A stretch of DNA of 20,054 nt, taken from positions 1-20,054 of the forward strand of contig CAKQKQ010000029.1 in assembly GCA_934249265.1 (NCBI GenBank). The letters run 5' to 3'. This DNA is from an uncultured Clostridia bacterium (lineage in GTDB: Bacteria > Bacillota > Clostridia > Christensenellales > Borkfalkiaceae). How positions within the stretch are numbered: position 1 is the stretch's first letter; the number at the start of each line of letters is the position of its first letter. Below are positions 1-6,175 of this stretch, piece after piece. Below the pieces are notes generated by a model. The model saw nothing but the letters and a program-made list of their open reading frames with translations, was not told the origin of the DNA and ran no database searches. The translations under genes were made by a program, and so were the position numbers.

Positions 1-7
1 AATCCAT
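1..7 (-). CDS. Start of a gene running off the left edge
   Basis: Only an ATG (bases 7-5 on the minus strand) and the next codon are inside the window, so the product cannot be named. The call rests on context: an AAAGGAG ribosome binding site at 26-20, though 12 nt from the ATG is a little far, and a consensus promoter just upstream (44-72). The gene is divergent from cysK. A start further into the neighbouring sequence is possible. Confidence 0.35.
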
Positions 8-43
8 AGAGTAAAAATTCTCCTTTAAAAATTATATAATGCC

Positions 44-72
44 ATTATAGCATAATATAACGATTTTTTCAA
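44..72 (-). promoter_or_regulatory. Minus-strand promoter for the left-edge gene
   Basis: Read on the minus strand, TTGAAA (72-67), a 17-nt spacer and a perfect TATAAT (49-44) match the housekeeping sigma factor consensus. Transcription would begin near base 37, giving a leader of about 30 nt with the AAAGGAG at 26-20. Confidence 0.65.
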
Positions 73-403
73 GGGGAATAAAGATAAATTTCAACTTTAA
101 TAGTAATAATAAAATTTTATACCTTTTTGCGTTTCTATATTTTTTATATCGGCAAGTTTATTTGAGCGTTGCCGACAGCCGTAAGTTATGTTTTTTTAAT
201 ATGTTTTTCGTTTGGTTTAAAAGCAGTTTAAGCGAGTTTTGTGATTTCGTTTATTTGCTTAAAATTTGTCAAAATTGTCTCGTTTATAGCATACGGTTGC
301 CGTAAAAACGGCAAAAAATTTATTTTTCAAGCGGAGAAAGAGGTTTTTTTTATCTTTTATAAAAACGTCTAACCCGATTTAATTAAAATTATATGCTATT
401 GAA
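73..403. other. Non-coding stretch between divergent genes
   Basis: I see no convincing gene here. The only clear structure is a perfect 7-bp hairpin at 297-314 (TTGCCGT, loop AAAA, ACGGCAA). It is followed by an A-rich rather than a T-rich run, so it is not a standard terminator in either direction. The rest is AT-rich. Confidence 0.5.
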
Positions 404-432
404 TTGCGAAAAGCGCAAAAAAGAAGTATAAT
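404..432 (+). promoter_or_regulatory. Predicted promoter of the cysK-cysE unit
   Basis: TTGCGA (404-409), a 17-nt spacer and a perfect TATAAT (427-432). The -35 matches four of six consensus positions. The resulting leader would be about 230 nt and would contain the 39-bp repeats. I looked for a T-box or other known leader fold before cysK and did not recognise one. Confidence 0.5.
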
Positions 433-495
433 AAAATAAAAGAATAAAAACGGCTACCGTTGCTGCAAATAAAATATCATTGTTTGCCTATCGCG

Positions 496-612
496 GCAAG
501 TAAAGATTTGCAAGTCGGCAGTTGTTGTAAAAGTGCAAGCAAAGATTTGCAAGTCGGCGGTTGCGGTAAAGGCGTAAGCAAAGATTTGTAAATCGGCGGT
601 TGCTTGACGGCG
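496..612 (+). repeat. Three tandem copies of a 39-bp unit in the cysK leader
   Basis: Units start at 496, 535 and 574, each 39 bp with no gaps. Each begins G(C/T)AAG, carries AAAGATTTG(C/T)AA and then TCGGC(A/G)GTTG. The first half is nearly identical between copies, while the last third drifts. The array lies between the predicted promoter and the cysK start. The unit is a multiple of three and gives a 13-residue peptide repeat on the minus strand, but that frame has no ribosome binding site and runs into cysK antisense, so I treat it as non-coding. Confidence 0.85.
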
Positions 613-672
613 GTAGTTTTACGATAAAATCATAAATCGGATAAAATTCATATATTACAGGAGAACTAAAAA

Positions 673-1560
673 ATGGAAGAGAAAAATTATATTCCGGGGA
701 ATACGCAATTAGTCGAATTGAAAAAAATTGAAAAAGAGTTGAACTTAAATTATAAAATTTGGGCAAAGGTCGAAAATTCAAATCCCACCGGCTCGATAAA
801 AGCCAGAACGGTATACAACATGCTTTTAAATTATCAAAAAAAATATAATTTAAGCGAGTGTACTATTATCGAGGCTACTTCGGGCAATACGGGCATTGCT
901 TTGTCGTTTTACACAAACGTGTTCAATTATAAATGCGTTATCGTTATGCCTAAGTCGATGTCGAAACAAAGAAGAGATATGATAGCGCAATACGGCGCGG
1001 AACTTATACTTGTTGACGGCGGAATGAAACAAGCGGAAGATAAAGCGGTTGAACTTCAAAAGCAAACGGCAAATTCTTTCATTTTCGATCAATTTAATCA
1101 AGCAAGCAACTACATGGCGCATTTTAAAACGATGGAAGAAATTTTAAAGGACTGCCCCGCGGTAAAATACGTGTTTGCGGGTATCGGCACGGGCGGAACT
1201 ATTACGGGCATGGCAAAATACATCAAAGAACACAATTTGCCTATCGTCGCCGTGGGTATCGAGCCCGCGCATTCGCCTTTACTCACAAAGGGCTATGCGT
1301 CGGCGCACAAAATTCAAGGCATCGGCGCAAATTTCATACCGTCGATTTTAGATTTAAAATGCATTACTTCGGTTGTTGACGTTGACGACGAACAATCTAT
1401 CAAGTATGCAAAATTGTTGAGAAATCTCGAGCAAATCGACTGCGGCATTTCAAGCGGAGCGGCTTTGCTTGGAGCAGTTTCTTATTTGAAAAACATAGAC
1501 GCCGAGGGCAAAGACGTCGTGATAATTTTGCCCGACAAGGGAGACCGTTATTCATGGTAA
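673..1560 (+). CDS. cysK: Cysteine synthase (O-acetylserine sulfhydrylase), PLP-dependent
   Basis: This enzyme makes cysteine from O-acetylserine and sulfide in the cytoplasm, using pyridoxal phosphate. It has 295 residues, close to the usual 300. The PLP lysine is K43 in NPTGSIKAR. TSGNTG at 69-74 binds substrate, GTGGTITG at 172-179 binds the PLP phosphate, and LPDKGDRY lies near the C-terminus. The start is supported by AGGAG at 659-663, nine bases before the ATG. The residue after the catalytic lysine is alanine where most family members have aspartate (KDR), so a related beta-replacement specificity cannot be excluded. Its neighbour, serine acetyltransferase, starts inside its last codons and supplies the substrate, which favours the cysteine synthase call. 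Confidence 0.9.
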   Translation: MEEKNYIPGNTQLVELKKIEKELNLNYKIWAKVENSNPTGSIKARTVYNMLLNYQKKYNLSECTIIEATSGNTGIALSFYTNVFNYKCVIVMPKSMSKQRRDMIAQYGAELILVDGGMKQAEDKAVELQKQTANSFIFDQFNQASNYMAHFKTMEEILKDCPAVKYVFAGIGTGGTITGMAKYIKEHNLPIVAVGIEPAHSPLLTKGYASAHKIQGIGANFIPSILDLKCITSVVDVDDEQSIKYAKLLRNLEQIDCGISSGAALLGAVSYLKNIDAEGKDVVIILPDKGDRYSW

Positions 1561-2312
1561 ATAAAAAACAATTGACCGACTATATGAAAAAAGTTTACGA
1601 GGTTATCGTTCGCGACGATTATCTTGAAAAAATGCCGAGTTTTCCTATTTCGGCTTTTTCGGATTGCGTTTTTTCAGCGACCGATTCAACCTCGACTGAT
1701 TCAGACTCGACCGTTTCAAATTCGGCAAAGACAAATTACGACGAAAAAGAGTATTTGCAAAAAATAAAACAAGCGCACGAGTGCTTGCTTAAAGATTTGG
1801 ACTTTTTTATGTTGAGCGACCCCGCCGCGGATAGCGTTGAAGAGGTGCTTATTTGTTACCCTGGGTTTAAGGCGATCGTGTATCACCGAATTGCGTATAT
1901 TTTGTATCAAATGAATTGCAAAATCGGCGCAAGGATAATTTCGGAAGAAGCGCATTTTTTGACGGGAATAGATATTCACCCGGGGGCTAAAATCGGCTGT
2001 CCGTTTTTTATCGACCACGGCACGGGTATTGTCATCGGCGAAACCACAGTAATCGGCGACAACGTAAAAATTTATCAAGGTGTGACTTTGGGCGCGCTGT
2101 CGCTTTCTAAAGGTTGCGACTTAAAGGGCGTTAAAAGACACCCGACCATTTTAAACAACGTCACGATTTATTCGGGCGCGTCGATTTTGGGCGATATAAC
2201 CATAGGCAACAATTGCGTAATCGGTTCAAACGTGTTTTTGCTCGAAAGCATTTCGGATAATTGCCGAGTGGTTTTGAATAAGCCCGAACTTGTTGTGAGT
2301 AAAAGAAAGTAA
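1554..2312 (+). CDS. cysE: Serine O-acetyltransferase, left-handed beta-helix type
   Basis: The enzyme acetylates serine with acetyl-CoA, the committed step of cysteine synthesis. In its 252 residues, the N-terminal helical part ends in a YPGF/YHRIAY segment. Next comes HFLTGIDIHPGAKIG, then DHGTGIVIGE with the catalytic histidine and GVTLGA, and hexapeptide repeats to about residue 235. Two features are odd. A serine/threonine/aspartate-rich insert sits near residues 41-62. The C-terminus ends in basic residues rather than the isoleucine that docks classical CysE into CysK, so a standard cysteine synthase complex through that tail looks unlikely. The ATG overlaps the cysK stop by 7 nt, implying translational coupling. 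EpsC is an alternative name for such enzymes in Bacillota. Confidence 0.9.
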   Translation: MVNKKQLTDYMKKVYEVIVRDDYLEKMPSFPISAFSDCVFSATDSTSTDSDSTVSNSAKTNYDEKEYLQKIKQAHECLLKDLDFFMLSDPAADSVEEVLICYPGFKAIVYHRIAYILYQMNCKIGARIISEEAHFLTGIDIHPGAKIGCPFFIDHGTGIVIGETTVIGDNVKIYQGVTLGALSLSKGCDLKGVKRHPTILNNVTIYSGASILGDITIGNNCVIGSNVFLLESISDNCRVVLNKPELVVSKRK

Positions 2313-2340
2313 GCGTTTTTAGTGATTTGCGGGAGAAAAT

Positions 2341-3435
2341 ATGGGTAAAAACGAGTTTGACTTAAACGACATTAAAACAAATGAAAGTAGTTTAAGCGAT
2401 TTAAACAATTTAAGCGAAAAAACGCCGCCCAAAAGGGTGGCGATAATATATTTTTCGGGTACGGGAAACACCGAAAAGGTCGCAAATTTATATTTTGACG
2501 AGTTTGAAAAACGCGGAATAAAATGCGATTTGTTTTCGTTGCCGCTTAAAACTGCGGTCGATTTTTCTGCGTACGATTTACTCGGCGTGGGATATCCCGT
2601 GCATGCTTTTAATACTCCCGAAATCGTTTTATCTTTTGTAAAAACCATGCAAAAAACGCCTTTAAAGCGGGTGTTTGTCTTTAAAACCTCGGGCGAACCG
2701 CTTAAATTAAACGACGTTTCTTCTTTAAAATTAATCAAATTATTGGCAAAAAGAGGATATTTAGTGCAGCAAGAATACCACTATATAATGCCTTACGACA
2801 TAATTTTTCGTCATTCGGACTATATGGCGGACAAAATGTGGAAAACAACAAGCGCGCTTGTGCCGATAAACTGCAAAGAAATTTTACACGGTGTGAAAAC
2901 CAAAAAGAAAAAGTTTTTTCTCGGCGGAACGTTCGCTTTTATAATGTCGATAGAACATTTCGGGGCGCGGCTTAACGGGCGGTTTTACAAAGTAAAAAGC
3001 AGTTGCATAAAGTGCGGTAAATGTATAAAAATTTGCCCCACTGAAAATATAACGGAGCAAGACGGAAAAATCGTTTTTGGCAAAAAGTGTATTATGTGCA
3101 CGAGATGCGCGTTTTTTTGCCCGACCGACAGTATTAAATTGGGGCTGTTTGACGGGTGGAGAGTAAACGGCGAATACTCGTTTAAAGATTTAAAAAGTGC
3201 TGTTGTTGCCGCCGAAGACAGCAAGAGTGCGGACGATAATGATAAAAATTGCGCAAGCGTGGGTGACGATATAGACTGTAAAAGCACTGTCGCCGCCGAT
3301 AAAAATTGCGAAGAAATAAAAGAGAGTATATCGGCAAACGGTAAACATGAAAAATATTGTAAAAAAGCGTATGCAAAATATTTCAAAAACGCTGAAGAAA
3401 TAATAAAAAATGCAATAACGAAAATGGACGATTGA
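2341..3435 (+). CDS. EFR1-type protein: flavodoxin-like domain plus two [4Fe-4S] motifs
   Basis: This is a likely cytoplasmic electron-transfer protein. After an N-terminal extension of about 30 residues, FSGTGNT (38-44) is a flavodoxin phosphate-binding loop, and the flavodoxin-like fold runs to about residue 190. Two ferredoxin motifs follow: C222-x2-C225-x2-C228-x3-C232-P and C250-x2-C253-x2-C256-x3-C260-P. The last 85 residues or so form a charged, low-complexity tail rich in Asp, Lys and Ser with a few cysteines, longer than I expect for the family (usually about 250-280 residues). GGGAG sits upstream of the ATG, and the gene is 28 nt after cysE with a terminator behind it, so it probably belongs to the cysteine operon. 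A role supplying electrons to sulfur reduction would be inference only. Confidence 0.8.
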   Translation: MGKNEFDLNDIKTNESSLSDLNNLSEKTPPKRVAIIYFSGTGNTEKVANLYFDEFEKRGIKCDLFSLPLKTAVDFSAYDLLGVGYPVHAFNTPEIVLSFVKTMQKTPLKRVFVFKTSGEPLKLNDVSSLKLIKLLAKRGYLVQQEYHYIMPYDIIFRHSDYMADKMWKTTSALVPINCKEILHGVKTKKKKFFLGGTFAFIMSIEHFGARLNGRFYKVKSSCIKCGKCIKICPTENITEQDGKIVFGKKCIMCTRCAFFCPTDSIKLGLFDGWRVNGEYSFKDLKSAVVAAEDSKSADDNDKNCASVGDDIDCKSTVAADKNCEEIKESISANGKHEKYCKKAYAKYFKNAEEIIKNAITKMDD

Positions 3436-3494
3436 TTGCGAATTTTTAACGGCTAAATTATTTGAGTATTAAATTGAATTTTATGTAAAAAGGC

Positions 3495-3533
3495 GCGCCC
3501 CGTTGCGGAAATGCAACGGGGCGCAGTTTTTTT
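3495..3533. terminator. Strong hairpin terminator, probably bidirectional
   Basis: A perfect 12-bp GC-rich stem (GCGCCCCGTTGC at 3495-3506, its complement at 3513-3524) with a 6-nt loop is followed by a seven-T run at 3527-3533. On the minus strand the same stem is followed by a run of five Ts (3491-3487). It can therefore end both the cysteine operon and the convergent malic enzyme transcript. Confidence 0.9.
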
Positions 3534-3534
3534 A

Positions 3535-3590
3535 AATTTAAGAATTTATCACAAAAATTTAAGTTGTCAAAGTTTACAAATTGCTAATTT
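3535..3590. repeat. 56-bp direct repeat, copy 1
   Basis: It aligns without gaps to 3705-3760 at 45 of 56 positions. Shared cores are AATTTAAGA, TTATCACAAAAA and AAAGTTTACAA. This copy is purely intergenic. Confidence 0.7.
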
Positions 3591-3704
3591 AAGTATAATT
3601 TATTGTGGCAATGCTTTTAAAATAGAATTTGCAATTATTTAACATATAATTTTGCATGTTATTTTAATTAATTTGCCGACATTTTAAAAATCAATTATTT
3701 GTAA

Positions 3705-3760
3705 AATTTAAGAGATTATCACAAAAAATTTATATTTAAAAGTTTACAAGTTTTTAATTT
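3705..3760. repeat. 56-bp direct repeat, copy 2, overlapping the malic enzyme end
   Basis: The right part of this copy contains the last codons and the stop of the minus-strand malic enzyme (stop at 3746-3744). Copy 1 lies 170 bases further downstream of that gene. The bases between the copies (3591-3704) are AT-rich, with a 6-bp inverted repeat TAACAT/ATGTTA at 3640-3661 and no gene. Confidence 0.7.
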
Positions 3761-4925
3761 TGGCAACACCCGTTTTTATAGCCGCTTCTGCAACCGATTT
3801 TGCAACTTGTTTGTGCGCGTTTTTGTCGTAAGCGTAGGGCAAAATAAACTCAGTCGAAAGTTTGTCTTCGGGTACGCACGATGCGATGCCGTATGCCGCG
3901 GCGATCATCATTTCGTAGTTGACGGTTGACGCTCTTACGTCGAGCGCGCCCCTAAAAAGTCCGGGGAAAACAAGCACGTTGTTGATTTGGTTGGGGTTTT
4001 CCGAAGAACCCGTTCCCACGATAAACGCCCCCGCTTCTTTGGCGTCCTTGGGCGAAATTTCGGGAACGGGGTTTGCGCATACAAACAAAATGGGTTTTTC
4101 TGCCATTGAACGAACCATATCTTTGCTTACGCAGTTAGCCGCCGAAACGCCGATAAGCACGTCCGCGCCCTTCATTGCGTCCGCAAGAGTGCCCGTGATT
4201 TTGTTTTTGTTGGTGAGTTTTGCAAGTTGCTTTTGCGCGTCGTTAAACCTTTCGTCTCCCTCGACGATTACGCCTATTTTATCTACGGCGATAAGGTCTT
4301 TCACGCCCAAAGAGAGCAAGAATTTAGCAATGGAAATACCAGCCGCGCCCGCGCCGTTTATTACGACCTTGATTTCGTCCATTTTTTTATTTGCCACTTT
4401 CAACGCGTTTATAAGCGCAGCCGCAACGACAATTGCTGTGCCGTGTTGGTCGTCGTGGAAAACGGGTATGTCGAGGTCTTGTTTAAGTCTCGTTTCTATT
4501 TCAAAACAACGAGGAGCGGATATGTCCTCGAGGTTAATTCCGCCGAACGAACCCGCAAGCAATTCTATCGTTCTTATAATTTCTTCGGTGTCTTTAGAAC
4601 GTATGCAAAGGGGATAAGCGTCCACGTCTCCGAATGCTTTGAAAAGCGCGCATTTGCCTTCCATTACGGGCATGCCCGCCTCAGGTCCTATGTCGCCGAG
4701 ACCCAAAATCGCCGTTCCGTCGGTAATTACGGGCACGGTGTTCCAACGCCTTGTAAGGGTGAAACTTTTTTCTATGTCGTTGTGAATTGCCATGCACGGC
4801 TCGGCAACGCCGGGGGTGTAAGCGAGCGATAATTTTTCTCTGCTGTCAACCTCGACCCTGACTTTTGTCTCGATTTTGCCTTTCCATTCGGCGTGCTTTT
4901 TAAGCGATTCTTCTCTATAATTCAT
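3744..4925 (-). CDS. Malic enzyme, NAD(P)-dependent, short bacterial form
   Basis: It converts malate to pyruvate, CO2 and reduced cofactor in the cytoplasm. With 393 residues it matches the short bacterial form, without a phosphotransacetylase domain. The catalytic tyrosine is Y36 in LAYTPGVAEPC and the catalytic lysine K91 in GMPVMEGKCALFKAFG. Metal ligands are likely E133, D134 and D159 (in HDDQHGTA), and the Rossmann loop is GAGAAG at 191-196. Cofactor preference (NAD or NADP) cannot be read safely from sequence. AGGAG at 4938-4934 fixes the ATG. It is a single-gene unit with its own promoter, an unusually structured leader, and a 3' region ending at the shared terminator. The last codons lie within a direct repeat. 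Confidence 0.93.
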   Translation of the reverse strand: MNYREESLKKHAEWKGKIETKVRVEVDSREKLSLAYTPGVAEPCMAIHNDIEKSFTLTRRWNTVPVITDGTAILGLGDIGPEAGMPVMEGKCALFKAFGDVDAYPLCIRSKDTEEIIRTIELLAGSFGGINLEDISAPRCFEIETRLKQDLDIPVFHDDQHGTAIVVAAALINALKVANKKMDEIKVVINGAGAAGISIAKFLLSLGVKDLIAVDKIGVIVEGDERFNDAQKQLAKLTNKNKITGTLADAMKGADVLIGVSAANCVSKDMVRSMAEKPILFVCANPVPEISPKDAKEAGAFIVGTGSSENPNQINNVLVFPGLFRGALDVRASTVNYEMMIAAAYGIASCVPEDKLSTEFILPYAYDKNAHKQVAKSVAEAAIKTGVAKIKNL

Positions 4926-4950
4926 ATAAATTCTCCTATTTTATGTTTTT

Positions 4951-5097
4951 AATTTACTTCTTTAAGTATAAACTATAAGAAGTAAATTTTGAAACAAGTT
5001 CAAAATTTTGCGCTAACGCGCTCGCAAAGTTGGCACTTTGCACTTCTTAGTTCGCAATATGCGAAATTGTAAACCATTGCAAGCAAGTTTACAATTT
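4951..5097 (-). promoter_or_regulatory. Highly structured leader of the malic enzyme mRNA
   Basis: In transcript order the stems are: 5097-5087 with 5074-5064 (11 bp), 5065-5060 with 5056-5051 (6 bp), 5041-5035 with 5030-5024 (7 bp), 5021-5018 with 5013-5010 (4 bp), 5008-4999 with 4993-4984 (10 bp) and 4988-4977 with 4962-4951 (12 bp). All are perfect. The fifth and sixth share 4984-4988, and ACTTCTTA at 4983-4976 can also pair with TAAGAAGT at 5049-5042, so alternative folds exist. No poly-U follows a stem and the ribosome binding site (4938-4934) lies outside the last one. I do not recognise a known riboswitch class. A palindromic mobile element is an alternative. Confidence 0.65.
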
Positions 5098-5102
5098 CTT
5101 AT

Positions 5103-5131
5103 AGTATACTACTTATGTTTTGTGTTGTCAA
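5103..5131 (-). promoter_or_regulatory. Consensus promoter of the malic enzyme gene
   Basis: On the minus strand, a perfect TTGACA (5131-5126), a 17-nt spacer and TATACT (5108-5103). The start site would fall near 5097, exactly where the first leader hairpin begins. Confidence 0.8.
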
Positions 5132-5215
5132 TTTTTACGTGTTTGTTGTTGATTTTTTGTGCGTTTTCGCTTGCGTTTAATTTTATCGGGCAAAAAAATT
5201 AGGCTTTAATTTTAG

Positions 5216-5244
5216 TTGAAAAAATGCCGCTTTAATGGTATAAT
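5216..5244 (+). promoter_or_regulatory. Promoter of dut
   Basis: TTGAAA (5216-5221), a 17-nt spacer and TATAAT (5239-5244). Its transcript would start near 5251, where the 25-bp tandem repeat begins. Confidence 0.75.
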
Positions 5245-5250
5245 ACAATA

Positions 5251-5300
5251 GAAACTTGCTTGAAACGGTTTTTAAGAAACTTGCTTAAAGCGGTTTTAAA
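5251..5300 (+). repeat. Two abutting 25-bp repeats in the dut leader
   Basis: Copy 1 is 5251-5275 and copy 2 is 5276-5300, with 22 of 25 positions identical. Both begin GAAACTTGCTT and continue into CGGTTTT. The array starts at the predicted transcription start. Confidence 0.8.
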
Positions 5301-5354
5301 AATATTGCAAAAGAAACGGCGATTTGTTTTGGCAAAGCGTGGCGAGGTGTAATT

Positions 5355-5792
5355 ATGATAGTAAAGTTTAAAAAACTCAACGAAAGGGCGGTTATGCCCA
5401 CAAAAGGTTCTCAATATTCGGCGGGTGCGGATCTGTATTCTGCCGAGCCGACAAGTATAACCATTAAACCGAGCGAAACGGTTTTTATAGGCACGGGACT
5501 TGCGGTTGAAATTCCCGAGGGTTATGCAGGACTCGTGTACGCGCGCAGCGGCATCGCTTGCAAAAGAGGGCTTGCTCCCGCAAACAAAGTCGGCGTAATC
5601 GACGCGGACTATAGAGGGGAAGTTAAGGTTGCGCTTCATAATCACTCGCTTGAAACGCAAACTATTGAAAAGGGCGAAAGAATTGCTCAACTTGTCGTTA
5701 CTCCGTTTTTGGCGGTTGATTACGTTGAAAGCGACACGCTCTCCGATACTTCGAGGGGAGAGGGCGGCTTTGGTTCTACGGGTAAATTATAA
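5355..5792 (+). CDS. dut: Deoxyuridine 5'-triphosphate nucleotidohydrolase (dUTPase)
   Basis: It hydrolyses dUTP to dUMP and pyrophosphate, keeping uracil out of DNA and feeding dTMP synthesis. It acts as a homotrimer in this family. Its 145 residues carry all five family motifs: AGADLYS (24-29 region), YARSGIA with R64-S65, GVIDADYRG with the catalytic D83, RIAQLV, and the glycine-rich C-terminal RGEGGFGSTG that closes over the nucleotide. Length is normal. A GAGGTG at 5344-5349 precedes the ATG by five bases. It is a single-gene unit between its own promoter and a terminator. Confidence 0.95.
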   Translation: MIVKFKKLNERAVMPTKGSQYSAGADLYSAEPTSITIKPSETVFIGTGLAVEIPEGYAGLVYARSGIACKRGLAPANKVGVIDADYRGEVKVALHNHSLETQTIEKGERIAQLVVTPFLAVDYVESDTLSDTSRGEGGFGSTGKL

Positions 5793-5844
5793 AACGAAAA
5801 ATTGTAAAGGCGTGGAAATTATAAAATTTTTATATCGACTTAAT

Positions 5845-5887
5845 AAGGTGCAGCGGCTGTTTTTACGGCGTTGCGCCTTAATTTTTT
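5845..5887 (+). terminator. Terminator of dut
   Basis: An 11-bp stem pairs 5845-5855 with 5869-5879 (two G-U pairs), followed by six Ts at 5882-5887. Confidence 0.75.
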
Positions 5888-6150
5888 ATATAAAAGTCGG
5901 CGCATATCGGCGGGTAAAGGCGGGATAAGTTTGAGTGTAAAAGTGATATGTACAGGTGCGCAAAATCGGTATGCGAGTGTGCGTAAAGGCGGTATGTTGA
6001 TATATAAAAGAGATATAAATCGGTAACGACGGCGAAAATTTTAAGTTGCAAATTCTGTTTGTGGTTGGGTAAATAAAAGGCAGAAATATTAAGTTTGACG
6101 AAAAGTCAAAATTCGACTTAAATTGTCAATTTTAGACAATACGTATGCTG
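5888..6150. other. Non-coding stretch before minDE with inverted motifs
   Basis: I see no gene. Bases 5900-6000 hold loosely repeated GTAAAGGCGG and CGGTATG words. Near the end are two short inverted repeats: TTTGAC/GTCAAA at 6094-6110 and ATTGTC/GACAAT at 6122-6140. The second lies just upstream of the minD -10 element, where a repressor or activator could bind. Confidence 0.45.
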
Positions 6151-6156
6151 TATAAT
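6122..6156 (+). promoter_or_regulatory. Predicted minDE promoter with overlapping inverted repeat
   Basis: A perfect TATAAT lies at 6151-6156, but no good -35 is found at 16-18 nt spacing. The ATTGTC/GACAAT inverted repeat (6122-6140) occupies that position. This suggests a promoter needing an activator, or simply a weak one. Confidence 0.4.
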
Positions 6157-6175
6157 CGTCATAAAGGAGATGTTT

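Noticed and set aside
496..612. CRISPR array
   Set aside because: The 39-bp units abut without unique spacers, there are only three, and there are no cas genes.
433..672. T-box or S-box leader before cysK
   Set aside because: No T-box consensus word, terminator hairpin with T-run, or SAM riboswitch core was seen.
488..781. Minus-strand open frame with a 13-residue peptide repeat
   Set aside because: The repeat comes from the 39-bp DNA array. The frame has no ribosome binding site and continues antisense into cysK.
3564..3599. Plus-strand promoter-like words (TTTACA and TATAAT) downstream of the EFR1 gene
   Set aside because: The spacing is 15 nt with a weak -35 in very AT-rich DNA, and it would only drive antisense RNA into the malic enzyme gene.
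3919..4617. Long plus-strand open frame (232 residues) opposite the malic enzyme gene
   Set aside because: It is a shadow of a well-conserved gene, has serine/alanine-rich composition from reversed codons, and no ribosome binding site.
5629..5928. Plus-strand frame overlapping the end of dut
   Set aside because: It is out of frame with dut, runs through the dut terminator, and its last third is intergenic sequence.
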